Assembly (NCBI GenBank): GCA_041653935.1
Contig: JBAZEO010000001.1
Coordinates: 806,001 to 870,000, forward strand
Source of the DNA: JAYEHL01 sp041653935
Lineage (GTDB): Bacteria > Chloroflexota > Dehalococcoidia > E44-bin15
Direction of reading: 5' to 3'
DNA length: 64,000 nucleotides
Made by a program: the position numbers and the translations under genes. Numbering within the stretch: position 1 is the stretch's first letter; each line of letters begins with the position of its first letter. Of the stretch, positions 1 to 7,977 are shown piece after piece. The notes beneath the pieces are model-generated. The model was given only the letters and a program-made list of their open reading frames with translations. It was not told the origin of the DNA and ran no database searches.

Positions 1-1
1 G

Positions 2-1087
2 GCATGGAGCGCGCTTAACCTGCTTAACCAGGTATCGCCCGAGGCCAACCTGCGCTACGCGGTAGACCTAATCGAATGGTGCGCCGAGTACGCGCCGAAG
101 TGGAACGCGCTTTCGATCGACTCATACAACGCGCGTGACAACGGCGTCAACGCCGTGCAGGAGATCGGTCTGGCGATGGCAAACGGCATCCAGTACATCG
201 AAGAAGAAAAGAAGCGGGGGCGCGTACCCCTAGATAAGTTCGTCAAACGGTTCTCGTTCAACACCGCCGTACACAACGACATCTTCGAAGAGGCCTGCAA
301 GCTGCGGGCCGCCCGCCGCATATGGTACAAGATCATCACCGAGCGTTACGGCATCACCGATCCCAACTGCGCCAAGTTCCGCGTTCATGTTCAGAGCTCA
401 GGTTCGACTCACACCTACCAGGAACCTTACAACAACATCATCCGCATCGCATTCCAGGTGCTCGCCGGGGTGCTCGGCGGCGCGCAGTCGATCCATGCCA
501 ACGGCTACGACGAGGCTATCTGCCTGCCCACTGACCAGGCGATGCTTCTATCGATCAGGACCGGACAGCTCGTACAATACGAGAGCGGCGCAACCCGCAC
601 CATCGACCCGTTGGGCGGCTCATACTACATCGAGTCGCTCACGAATGAGCTTGAGAAGAAGATTTGGGAGTTCATCGACGAGGTAGAGGCCCAGGGCGGA
701 TTGGCCAAAGCCATCAGCAAGGGCTGGGTGCACCGCCTGTATCGTGACGCGATAATCAGCTACGAAGACAGGATTCAGAAAAAAGAGATCCCCGTCGTCG
801 GGGTTAATATTCACCGCCTGGATAAAGTACCGTACGAGGTGCCGATATTCAAGCCCGATCCGAAGCGTTCGGCGTCTCGTCAGATCGAGAAACTGAAGAA
901 GCTCAAGAAAGAACGTGACAACGCCAAGGTCAAGCAGTGCATCGCGAAGGTCGAAGAGGCCACCAGGAAGGGCGAGAACGTTATGCCGGCAACCATTGAA
1001 GCTATCCGGAACTACGCCACTCTTGGAGAGCTCTCCGCTCTGCAAATAAAGGTTTACGGAGAGTGGAAATATCCAATGGGTATCTAA
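2..1087 (+). CDS. B12-dependent acyl-CoA mutase, large subunit (methylmalonyl-CoA mutase-like), 5'-truncated by window edge
   Basis: The frame is open from base 2, so the gene begins before the window; 361 C-terminal residues are visible. They match the TIM-barrel half of methylmalonyl-CoA mutase large subunits: a YQEPYNN segment, LGGAQSIHANGYDEA, IDPLGGSYYIE and a late VGVN motif. The family rearranges acyl-CoA carbon skeletons with adenosylcobalamin, for example (R)-methylmalonyl-CoA to succinyl-CoA. There is no fused B12 domain; that domain is the next gene, so this is a two-subunit enzyme. The segment before QEPYNN reads STHTY where classical mutases have SLTEQ or SLTAQ. The substrate-deciding Tyr and Arg lie outside the window, so substrate is open (methylmalonyl, isobutyryl, ethylmalonyl or another). 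Family assignment is sure, substrate is not. Confidence 0.9.
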   Translation, partial: AWSALNLLNQVSPEANLRYAVDLIEWCAEYAPKWNALSIDSYNARDNGVNAVQEIGLAMANGIQYIEEEKKRGRVPLDKFVKRFSFNTAVHNDIFEEACKLRAARRIWYKIITERYGITDPNCAKFRVHVQSSGSTHTYQEPYNNIIRIAFQVLAGVLGGAQSIHANGYDEAICLPTDQAMLLSIRTGQLVQYESGATRTIDPLGGSYYIESLTNELEKKIWEFIDEVEAQGGLAKAISKGWVHRLYRDAIISYEDRIQKKEIPVVGVNIHRLDKVPYEVPIFKPDPKRSASRQIEKLKKLKKERDNAKVKQCIAKVEEATRKGENVMPATIEAIRNYATLGELSALQIKVYGEWKYPMGI

Positions 1088-1101
1088 ATTGTGAGGTTGT
1101 T

Positions 1102-1512
1102 ATGGCTAAAAAGACGAGTAAGAAAATAAAGATATTAATGGCAAAGCCCGGCATTGAGGGACACTGGCGCGGCCTAGTGGCGGTCAGCAATGCACTTCGC
1201 GACGGCGGTTTCGAGGTCATCTATGGCTCGAACATGACGCCCGAGGAGATCGCCAACACCGCGGTGCAGGAGGACGTCGATATCGTTGGCCTCAGCATAA
1301 TGTCAGCTAACTATGTGATGCTGGTCGAGCTCGTTGTCAAAGCTCTTAAGAAGGCCGGCAAGGGTGACGTCATGCTGCTGGTTGGCGGCATCATCTGGGA
1401 AGAGGACTTCGCTAAGCTTAAGAAGCTGGGTGCTACTGGCGTCTTCGTCCCGGGCACACCGCTGCAGGATATCGTCGACTTTGTTAAAGAGAAAACAGCG
1501 GCTCTGGCTTAG
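1102..1512 (+). CDS. Cobalamin-binding small subunit of acyl-CoA mutase
   Basis: 136 residues forming one B12-binding Rossmann domain. The ATG at 1102 is chosen because GTGAGG lies 5 nt upstream and the domain begins at once (KIKILMAKPG). The lower axial ligand His is H21 in EGHWRG, the equivalent of the DxHxxG motif; the Asp is Glu here and the usual DR pair is WR. The second cobalamin loop, normally SSLAGGH-like, reads SIMSANY. The C-terminus has GG...EEDF..LKKLGATGVFVPGT as in mutase small subunits. It starts 14 nt after the large subunit stop, so the two form an operon and presumably a heterodimer. The altered loops suggest a non-standard mutase clade. No MeaB chaperone or epimerase is visible in the window. 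Confidence 0.88.
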   Translation: MAKKTSKKIKILMAKPGIEGHWRGLVAVSNALRDGGFEVIYGSNMTPEEIANTAVQEDVDIVGLSIMSANYVMLVELVVKALKKAGKGDVMLLVGGIIWEEDFAKLKKLGATGVFVPGTPLQDIVDFVKEKTAALA

Positions 1513-1542
1513 CTGAATCTGTTATTAACAAACCGAAATTAG

Positions 1543-1571
1543 CAAACGGCTATCGTTGAGATAGCCGTTTG
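1543..1571 (+). terminator. Hairpin after mutase genes
   Basis: A 12-bp perfect stem (1543-1554 with 1560-1571, starting CAAACGGC) with loop GTTGA, 31 nt after the mutase small-subunit stop. There is no long T run, so termination strength is uncertain. Confidence 0.55.
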
Positions 1572-1597
1572 TGGTATCATGAGAAACCGTTGAAAAA

Positions 1598-1728
1598 GAG
1601 GTGCAGGATTCCTCCTGCCGAGGGCACTGGGGGTCTTCGGGAAGTCCAGAGGGTGATCCCCCTCTGGCGAGGGTTTGGGAGGGGGTTTGGTTGTTGTTTC
1701 TCCCTTGAAAGGGAGATAGCAGAGGTTC
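1598..1728 (+). repeat. Interspersed hairpin repeat A, copy 1 (divergent)
   Basis: Begins GAGGTGCAGGA, with hairpin GCAGGA..TCCTGC, then a GGG/CCC-rich middle and the closing module TTGTTGTTTCTCCCTTGAAAGGGAG. It ends 48 nt before the yggU-like start, in that gene's direction. Its middle differs from the other copies and has an extra CCAGAGGG..CCCTCTGG hairpin. Confidence 0.7.
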
Positions 1729-1775
1729 CATATCAAGACATTGACCCATCGACACAATGAACACCGAGCGATATT

Positions 1776-2060
1776 ATGGCCGATAAGAAAACGACGCTGA
1801 CGCTCCAGGTGCACCCAAATGCAAAACGCAACGAGGTGCTTGGCTTTGAAGAGGGCATACTGCGACTGAAGATCGCCGCACCACCGGTTGAAGGCAAGGC
1901 CAACAAAGAACTTATCAGCTTCCTCAGTAAAACCCTCGGCACGCGTAAAAGCAGCATCACCATCGACCGCGGACAAACAAGCAAGGTCAAAATAGTAACA
2001 ATAGAGGGACTCGCCCGGGATCAGATATACGAGATGATCGAGGCATCGAAGCTGAAATGA
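1776..2060 (+). CDS. DUF167 / YggU family protein
   Basis: 94 residues with the family signature: an N-terminal LQVHPNAKRNEV strand, LRLKIAAPPVEGKANKELI, and SSITIDRGQTSKVK. The family is small and widespread, of unknown biochemical role (YggU/UPF0235). The start ATG begins the conserved domain. The stop overlaps the ATG of the SbcD gene (ATGA), so the two are translationally coupled. The family call is firm; no function is inferred. Confidence 0.85.
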   Translation: MADKKTTLTLQVHPNAKRNEVLGFEEGILRLKIAAPPVEGKANKELISFLSKTLGTRKSSITIDRGQTSKVKIVTIEGLARDQIYEMIEASKLK

Positions 2061-3295
2061 GAATACTCCATTTCGCCGACCTGCACCTCGGGGTGGAAAA
2101 CTACAATGCCGGTATCAACCCGGAGACAGGGCTGTCAACACGCCTCCATGACTTTCTCAGTGCCCTCGACGAAGTAGTGGAATATGCTTTAAAAAATGAA
2201 GTCGACCTGGCCCTGTTTTGCGGCGACGCGTATAAGAGCCGCGAACCTTCACAGACCCATCAGCGTGAGTTTGCCCGCCGCATCTGGAAATTGTCATCGC
2301 ACGGCATCGCGGTCTTGCTCCTCACCGGCAACCACGACCTTCCCAATGCTATCGGCCGCGCCACAACGGTCGAGATTTTCAAGACGCTATCGATACCTAA
2401 CGTCGTTGTCGCCAATACGCTGGGCACACATAAAATCGACACAAGAAAAGGCACTATCCAGATAGTTGCGCTGCCATGGGCTAGAAGAAGCGCCTTGCTC
2501 AGCCGCGATTCAACCAAGAATCTGTCCTCCGAAGAGGTGAATGAAAAACTGGAGTCAACCCTGACCGAATTACTGGAACAGGAGATAGAAGGACTCGATC
2601 CAAAGCTTCCCGCCATCTTGGCTGCCCATCTTACAATCGCCAATGCTAAATATGGCTCCGAGCGCAGCATGATCATGGGCAATGATTACAGACTTCTGCA
2701 AAGCACTGTAGCAAGCCCCAAATTCGACTATGTTGCACTGGGACACATACATAAGAAACAGGTGCTGGCACAGAACCCGCCCGTAGTTTATGCCGGAAGC
2801 CTGCAGCGCATAGATTTCAGCGAGGAAGAGGACGAAAAGGGATTCTTTATTGTTGACATCGGCCGAGACAGGAAGGTAAATTTCAAGTTTGTTCCGGTGA
2901 AAGCACGAAGATTCGTGACCATCAAGGTGGAAATCGGCGAGCAGGAGGCCAGCCCGACCGAAACAGTGCTGAAAGCGATAAAACGATATGATGTAGCCGA
3001 CGCCATAGTACGCATACAGATAGCGATGCCGGAGCGGCTGGCTAAAGATATAGACGACTCTGCCATACGCAAAGCGCTGCAAGACGCCTATCAGGTAACC
3101 AGCGTTTCGCATGACGTATCACGAGAGCGCCGGCCGCGCTTGTCGGGGCTGTCACCCGAAGGTCTTCAGCCCCTCGATGCTCTCAAGGCTTATTACGAAG
3201 CGAAAAAATCGCCGCTGGATGTCGAATTATTGATGGAATACGGCAGACGCATTATCCATGAAAACCGGGATGAAAGCGATAACGCTGAGAAATAG
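2057..3295 (+). CDS. sbcD: SbcD/Mre11-type DNA exonuclease subunit
   Basis: 412 residues. Calcineurin-like nuclease motifs are present: D8 and H10 in FADLHLG, D57 in CGD, GNHD at 91-94, H191 in AAHLT, and H230/H232 in LGHIHK. These bind the two Mn ions of Mre11/SbcD, which trims DNA ends and hairpins with SbcC/Rad50. The C-terminal capping region follows and includes YAGSLQRIDFSEE. The ATG overlaps the yggU-like stop. No sbcC follows; the next genes are a membrane protein and a PAP2 phosphatase, so the ATPase partner must be elsewhere or absent. Nuclease assignment is strong. Confidence 0.9.
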   Translation: MRILHFADLHLGVENYNAGINPETGLSTRLHDFLSALDEVVEYALKNEVDLALFCGDAYKSREPSQTHQREFARRIWKLSSHGIAVLLLTGNHDLPNAIGRATTVEIFKTLSIPNVVVANTLGTHKIDTRKGTIQIVALPWARRSALLSRDSTKNLSSEEVNEKLESTLTELLEQEIEGLDPKLPAILAAHLTIANAKYGSERSMIMGNDYRLLQSTVASPKFDYVALGHIHKKQVLAQNPPVVYAGSLQRIDFSEEEDEKGFFIVDIGRDRKVNFKFVPVKARRFVTIKVEIGEQEASPTETVLKAIKRYDVADAIVRIQIAMPERLAKDIDDSAIRKALQDAYQVTSVSHDVSRERRPRLSGLSPEGLQPLDALKAYYEAKKSPLDVELLMEYGRRIIHENRDESDNAEK

Positions 3296-3310
3296 TTGGA
3301 GATATAATTA

Positions 3311-3739
3311 ATGGATGGATATGTCGGCTCATGGTCTTTCGTAGCTGAGTACTGCATATATGTATTTATAGCAGTAATCGGCATGATGCAGATCATCGCA
3401 GCCAGATGGGAACTGCGGGGCATTACGTTCTTTCGAAGTAAAAAGTGGGGCTACGCCTTTGGCGCCGTGATTATAGCAAGTGTCTTCACCTGGTTCTTTG
3501 GTTTCACCGGACTCAACCTCAAGGAGCCAACCTTCGATACCCCGCCCCAGCTGCTATGGCTTGCGGTCAGCGTAGCATTAGCCCTACTGGTGACATTCGT
3601 TATTTCATCTATCGTTAATCGTCGTCTCAACACAGATGCGGACTCAGATAAAGCCCAGGACGACGGCATCGAGGCGCTGAAGCTAAAGACTTATTGGCAG
3701 TCTATCAGCCGGTTCTTCAACAAGGGAGGATCGAGATGA
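3311..3739 (+). CDS. Small membrane protein, three predicted TM segments
   Basis: 142 residues, not recognised. Hydrophobic segments lie at about residues 8-28, 45-65 and 78-102, followed by a hydrophilic tail with acidic stretch DADSDKAQDD. The start is 16 nt after sbcD with GGAG about 12 nt upstream, and the stop overlaps the PAP2 gene's ATG. Position suggests cotranscription with sbcD and the PAP2 gene, but nothing identifies a role. Confidence 0.65.
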   Translation: MDGYVGSWSFVAEYCIYVFIAVIGMMQIIAARWELRGITFFRSKKWGYAFGAVIIASVFTWFFGFTGLNLKEPTFDTPPQLLWLAVSVALALLVTFVISSIVNRRLNTDADSDKAQDDGIEALKLKTYWQSISRFFNKGGSR

Positions 3740-4326
3740 CACACGCTGACCAGACGGTCTTTTTCTGGATAAACGACATGGCCGGTCACGTTTCCTGGAT
3801 CGATGACATTATTCGCACACTTTCCTGCGACCTGTTCCTTCCCGTGGTTATGATCATCGCGCTGACAGCTGTATGGTTCTCCGGACGCAATATAGAGGAC
3901 AGGACAAGGAATCAATACGGAGTAATATGTTCGCTGGCGAGCATGGGAATAGCCAATCTCCTGGTATTTATCTGCAACGCCATACTGCCCGACCAGTTGC
4001 GGCCTTTCGAAGCCTTCCCCGACAGGGTGAACCTGATATTCTACCCGCCCACCGACCCATCGTTCCCCTCTAACGCTGCCGCCGCTTCGTTTGGCCTGGC
4101 CGCCGGCATCTGGGTCTACAACCACAAGCTGGGATACATATTATCCATACCTGCGCTCATAATCTCATTCGGCCGCGTTTACATGGGCGTGCACTATCCG
4201 CTCGATATCCTTGGGGGATTCGCTCTGGCAATACTGGCGACGGGAATAGTGGCAGTAGCGATGAAGCTGGGCAAACCCGGCATCGAGTGGATATTAAGAA
4301 TGATGCGAAGGTTTTATTTGGCTTAA
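3736..4326 (+). CDS. PAP2-superfamily membrane phosphatase with altered active site
   Basis: 196 residues with about five TM helices. The start at 3736 overlaps the upstream TGA (ATGA) and has GGGAGGA 5-10 nt upstream. The PAP2 motifs are readable: LRPFE (motif 1), PSFPSN (motif 2) and SFGRVYMGVHYPLD (motif 3; R147, H153, D157). Family members such as BcrC dephosphorylate undecaprenyl pyrophosphate at the membrane. In motif 2 the usual PSNHA/PSGHA is PSNAA, so the conserved general-acid His is Ala114; the motif 1 Lys is also absent. It may be a reduced-activity or differently specialised phosphatase. The fold is confident, the activity is not. Confidence 0.78.
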   Translation: MTHADQTVFFWINDMAGHVSWIDDIIRTLSCDLFLPVVMIIALTAVWFSGRNIEDRTRNQYGVICSLASMGIANLLVFICNAILPDQLRPFEAFPDRVNLIFYPPTDPSFPSNAAAASFGLAAGIWVYNHKLGYILSIPALIISFGRVYMGVHYPLDILGGFALAILATGIVAVAMKLGKPGIEWILRMMRRFYLA

Positions 4327-4339
4327 GCCTAAGCCGACA

Positions 4340-5296
4340 CTAAAGCCCCTTGACGATTTTATCGTAATCCGCTACCATGCGGCGCACCACCTCCCCCGCG
4401 CTGATCACTTCGTGAACCAGCCCCGCCACCTCGCCGCACGCCGCCTGCCCCTTGACCACATCGCCGTGCAGCAGCGCCGCCTCGGACAGTCTGGAGAACA
4501 TCTTCACCGAGCGCTCCTCGTCGGGCGCGCCGGCCAGCTCCTTCTTGCGCAGGTCTTTCGTCAGATCGTTAAGCAGCCCGCGGAACAGCATGAGACCCCG
4601 CCCCGTGATGACGGTCGCCGTATCGCCGGCTTCTACGATGGCCTTTTTGTAATCGGGATGCGCCAGACACTCCGTAGTCGCCACGAAACGCGTGCCCATC
4701 TGCACCCCCTGCGCCCCCAGCGCCAGCGCCGCCGCCAGCCCGCGTCCGTCGCCGATGCCGCCCGCCGCGATCACCGGGACCTTAACCGCATCTACGACCT
4801 GCGGGATGAGAACTAAAGTCGTGAGCTCATCCGGACTGTTGATGCCGCCCGACTCATAGCCCTCCGCGATGACGATATCGACGCCGGCCTTCTCCGCCCC
4901 GACGGCATGCTTCACCGTCGCTACGAGGTGCAACACCTTTATCCCGTGCTCGTGGAAGTATGGCGTATGCAGTGCGGGACTTCCGGCACCGGTTGTGACG
5001 ACCTTGACCCCTTCGCTGATAGCGATATCGATGAGACTGCGATCATCCTTAATCATATGTATAGGAAAGTTAACCGCGAACGGTTTTTTCGTCAGGCTCC
5101 TGGCCTTCTTTATCTGCTTGCGGATGTTATCGCCGACCTTGCTCCAGTCCGGCTCCCCCGCGTTGGGGCTGATGACCCCCAGCCCGCCGGCCTCGGAGAC
5201 TGCCGCGGCCAGCTCGGCCCCCGCGATGAGCCCCATGGCCCCCTGGATGATAGGATACTTGATCCCTAATAGATCGCATACCTTTGTCTTTTTCAC
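4340..5296 (-). CDS. Nitronate monooxygenase / 2-nitropropane dioxygenase family FMN enzyme (paralog 1)
   Basis: 318 residues from a GTG start with GGGGGAAC upstream. The N-terminus (YPIIQGAMG, LAAAVSEAGGLGVIS) and the FMN phosphate loop (PVIAAGGIGDGRGLAAALALGAQGVQMGTRF in pieces) define the NMO/FabK TIM-barrel family. Members oxidise nitronates or, as FabK, reduce enoyl-ACP; related enzymes in anaerobes are poorly characterised. It lies 50 nt downstream of a clear paralog on the same strand. Its 3' end converges with the PAP2 gene, 13 nt away. Substrate not assignable. Confidence 0.85.
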   Translation of the reverse strand: MKKTKVCDLLGIKYPIIQGAMGLIAGAELAAAVSEAGGLGVISPNAGEPDWSKVGDNIRKQIKKARSLTKKPFAVNFPIHMIKDDRSLIDIAISEGVKVVTTGAGSPALHTPYFHEHGIKVLHLVATVKHAVGAEKAGVDIVIAEGYESGGINSPDELTTLVLIPQVVDAVKVPVIAAGGIGDGRGLAAALALGAQGVQMGTRFVATTECLAHPDYKKAIVEAGDTATVITGRGLMLFRGLLNDLTKDLRKKELAGAPDEERSVKMFSRLSEAALLHGDVVKGQAACGEVAGLVHEVISAGEVVRRMVADYDKIVKGL

Positions 5297-5346
5297 CGAT
5301 GTTCCCCCATTTCTATATATAAATATTCAACATTCGACTGATACAG

Positions 5347-6306
5347 CTATCGCAACCGTGCGACGACCTTATCATAGCCCTCAACCATTTCCTTTATTAT
5401 ATCGCCTGCGGACGCAACTTTGCGAACCATGCCTGACGCCTCTCCGCAATACAGCTCGCCATTCTCGACGTCACCTTCAAACTGCCCCATACGCGACCGG
5501 CCCATGCCGATAAATGCTAGAAGCTCCTCGGCGTTCGTGCCGCGGCGGTCCATCTCAGCCACCCTGGCCGCGAACTTGTTCCTCAGCGTCCGGGTGGGCG
5601 AGAGCGCCCTGCCAGTTATCATCGTGCCGGTATCAAGCGATTCGATTATGCGACGCTTGAAGTTGGGATGAGCATTGCACTCTGCTGTAGCGATGAAGCG
5701 CGTGCCCATCTGCACCCCCTCGGCCCCCAGCGCGAACGCGGCGGCCAGTCCCCGCGCATCGGCTATACCCCCCGCCGCGATGACCGGTATCTCCACCGCA
5801 TCGGCGATCTGAGGGACGAGAACCATAGTGGTCAGCTCATCGAAACCGTTGTGACCTCCGGCCTCAAACCCCTCGGCAATTACCGCGTCGACGCCGCTGT
5901 CCTCCGCCACCTGCGCCTGCCGCACTGAGGATACTACATGCAGCACTTTAACCCCGGCTTCCTTTAAACGATTCGTATAAAGCCTGGGGCTCCCTGCGGA
6001 CGTAGTAACGACTGGAACACCTTCCTCGATCAAGACGTCGACGAGTGCCGCGATCTCCGGGATGAGAACGACTATATTCACTGCGCACGGCTTTGCGGTA
6101 AGTTCCCTGGCCAAGCGTATCTGTTTCTTTAGGTTCAATTCGACATTGTCCTCGATCCGCATCCCCGCATTAGGGCTTATCGTGCCCAGGCCGCCGGCCT
6201 CGGACACAGCAGCGGCCAGCTCCGCATTGGCGATCCATGTCATGCCACCCTGTATTATCGGATAATCGATATCGAGCAGGCCGCAAACCCTGGTTTCCCT
6301 CATCAT
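5347..6306 (-). CDS. Nitronate monooxygenase family FMN enzyme (paralog 2)
   Basis: 319 residues. It shares with its neighbour YPIIQGGMTWIANAELAAAV, AVIAEGFEAGGHNG and the FMN-binding PVIAAGGIADARGLAAAF. It starts with two consecutive ATGs; AAAGGT precedes them. The glycine-rich EGFEAGGHNG loop is typical of the NMO/FabK group. The pair looks like an old tandem duplication. The enzymes could detoxify nitronates or act on enoyl thioesters; this window, rich in acyl-CoA genes, makes the second idea reasonable but unproven. Confidence 0.85.
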   Translation of the reverse strand: MMRETRVCGLLDIDYPIIQGGMTWIANAELAAAVSEAGGLGTISPNAGMRIEDNVELNLKKQIRLARELTAKPCAVNIVVLIPEIAALVDVLIEEGVPVVTTSAGSPRLYTNRLKEAGVKVLHVVSSVRQAQVAEDSGVDAVIAEGFEAGGHNGFDELTTMVLVPQIADAVEIPVIAAGGIADARGLAAAFALGAEGVQMGTRFIATAECNAHPNFKRRIIESLDTGTMITGRALSPTRTLRNKFAARVAEMDRRGTNAEELLAFIGMGRSRMGQFEGDVENGELYCGEASGMVRKVASAGDIIKEMVEGYDKVVARLR

Positions 6307-6363
6307 ACTTTACCTTTATTAACCCTCAGCATTCTATTGAGAATTCAAGCACGCTGTCAAGGC

Positions 6364-6404
6364 AAAAGAAAGGGGGCTACCCGATAATGGGCCGTCCCCT
6401 TTTA
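6364..6404 (-). terminator. Rho-independent terminator of the caspase-like lipoprotein gene
   Basis: On the minus strand AAAGGGGAC..CCC..GGG..CCCCCTTT folds into an interrupted stem followed by TTTCTTTT. It sits 28 nt after the stop of the 6432-7691 gene. The plus side also ends CCCCTTTTAT, so it could work in both directions. Confidence 0.7.
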
Positions 6405-6431
6405 TATCACAAGGCTTCTCTGCTAAGCTGT

Positions 6432-7691
6432 CTACTCTGATGTTTCCCAGGCGCAGTAGAGTTGAGGCGTTTCCTTCCCCAAACGACTGCAAAGGTCTAA
6501 GTTTTGATTCAGGCCGAACCCTGAAATTCCTCCCAGGGCACCATAGTGCCCCTCGCATATTAGAACGCATGTCGTAGATACACCATTTAACCTGGCCACA
6601 GAGACTATTTGATCAAATGTGTCACTATCTCCTGCTATTTCCCACATCGCCTCTATGATGGAACTCGTCCACTCTGCCCCAATATCTGCTGGGTTGAAAT
6701 CGGTCTGCCCATATTTGTTGTCCCAGTCGGGATGGGTCGTTTCTTCAGCACTACAAGCTGTACTTATAACACACACATTGTCGAGCGTTTGAAGTACATC
6801 TGTGAAGCTCCCGCTGTAGCATGATGTGAGCATGAGGTTGAAAGTAGTATCAGGATATTCTGCCATCTTGCTTCTAAACTGCCTGTCCCATATTTGCTGA
6901 CCACCCAGCCATATACAACTGTCTCCGCCATGCGCGATTATTGAGATGGTGATCGGATTCAGGTTGGCCGCTACCATGTTGTCGATTTCATCAAATACAT
7001 CGTCAGCTTGATCTTGAACCAGCCCCTTGATTTCAGAACATGAGCTCCTATACGCATTAAAGAAGTTGAGCCTATTCGCATAGTCATTCACAGAATGAGT
7101 AAAAAGACTCTCATATGGCATAAGTCCCTGCACCACGATAAACCCTTCGCATTGTTCTAGAGGAAGGACGGGGAAATCGAATTCTAGTGGTGTGCCTGAA
7201 GATTCTTCTATCTCAACATTTGTGGAAAACACGTCATCATCATCAGGAATGGTCCTGACTAATCCATCAGGAACCGAATCGTTGATACGAGGCCACCAAT
7301 TGGCCTCGTATTCTTCATGATTGCCGTCCTCATCAACAAGTATATACTGTACGGGGTGCCCATAGAAGGCACCCGGCTCAAGATCGAGATAGAAGAAGTA
7401 CGAGTCTTCTTCCAGTGTGAGGCTCAAATTCTGGCCGTAATCCTCTTCTATCCTTGTGCCTCTGGGAAGTATTGAGTCCAGCTTAAGACACATATATGGA
7501 AGCCCACCTGCGACCTCCGGGACATTGGGGAGTATATCTTCTACCACGACGGCAATAGCCTCATCCATACCCGTTTCTTCCTCAATAACAGTAGTTGGTT
7601 GATGGGTAGTAGACCCGCTACCATCGCATGATAGTCCCGTCACTAATAAAGTACATGTTAATAATACCTTGAGAATTCGTTTGACTTTCAT
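6432..7691 (-). CDS. Secreted lipoprotein with caspase-like (clan CD) cysteine-peptidase domain
   Basis: 419 residues. The start is set at 7691 by AGGAGGT just upstream and by a signal peptide (MKVKRILKVLLTCTLLVTG, lipobox-like GLSC with C22). An acidic, Thr-rich linker and an unassigned region of about 200 residues follow. The C-terminal part carries the clan CD dyad: H254-G255 in SIIAHGGDS and C291 in LMLTSCYSGS, each after a hydrophobic strand, as in caspases, gingipain/clostripain relatives and CHAT proteases. It probably acts at the cell surface as a Cys endopeptidase. It has its own promoter and terminator. The dyad is clear; specificity and full fold are not. Confidence 0.65.
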   Translation of the reverse strand: MKVKRILKVLLTCTLLVTGLSCDGSGSTTHQPTTVIEEETGMDEAIAVVVEDILPNVPEVAGGLPYMCLKLDSILPRGTRIEEDYGQNLSLTLEEDSYFFYLDLEPGAFYGHPVQYILVDEDGNHEEYEANWWPRINDSVPDGLVRTIPDDDDVFSTNVEIEESSGTPLEFDFPVLPLEQCEGFIVVQGLMPYESLFTHSVNDYANRLNFFNAYRSSCSEIKGLVQDQADDVFDEIDNMVAANLNPITISIIAHGGDSCIWLGGQQIWDRQFRSKMAEYPDTTFNLMLTSCYSGSFTDVLQTLDNVCVISTACSAEETTHPDWDNKYGQTDFNPADIGAEWTSSIIEAMWEIAGDSDTFDQIVSVARLNGVSTTCVLICEGHYGALGGISGFGLNQNLDLCSRLGKETPQLYCAWETSE

Positions 7692-7752
7692 TGGGCTACC
7701 TCCTATTGAGAAGTATTGCATGTGTGACACGTGATACAAACAAGGTTTTAAC

Positions 7753-7781
7753 ACTTTAATGCCGATGAAAGAGTATGTCAA
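7753..7781 (-). promoter_or_regulatory. Sigma70-type promoter for lipoprotein gene
   Basis: Minus strand TTGACA (7776-7781), 17-nt spacer, TAAAGT (7753-7758), about 55 nt of 5' leader before 7691. The -35 and adjoining spacer (TTGACATACTCT) recur before 33894, and a similar TTGACA/TAAAGT arrangement lies before 32877. Confidence 0.6.
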
Positions 7782-7888
7782 GCACATCGACCTGAAATTG
7801 CTGCTTAATCGCCCTGATTCCGTAGCTAAATTCACAGAGGTTATCTTTAGTACTCAGAGTTCCTGCTGGCACATCAGCAAATGAGCTA

Positions 7889-7919
7889 AAGGTCGAGGGT
7901 TAAATCCTACCCGACTCCA
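7889..7919 (+). pseudogene. tRNA-like 3' fragment
   Basis: Reads like the variable loop/T-arm/acceptor end of a tRNA (AGGTCGAGGGTTAAATCC then TACCCGACTCCA). GGGT/ACCC and GTC/GAC can pair. No matching 5' acceptor strand (GGAGTCG) or 7-nt anticodon loop is found upstream, so it is at most a degenerate or truncated tRNA. Confidence 0.25.
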
Positions 7920-7977
7920 AGGTTGACTTGCTATAAGCTGGTGCTGTAGAATTCTATCCGCATATCAAGGAGGGTCG

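Noticed and set aside
4412..4816. Long plus-strand open frames opposite the nitronate-monooxygenase genes
   Set aside because: High-GC antisense frames with Arg/His/Pro-rich translations and no motifs; the minus-strand genes explain the region.
7840..7920. Complete tRNA gene
   Set aside because: Only the T-arm/acceptor 3' part fits; there is no matching 5' acceptor strand and the only hairpin before it (GCTG/CAGC) has a 6-nt loop. Kept only as a possible fragment.
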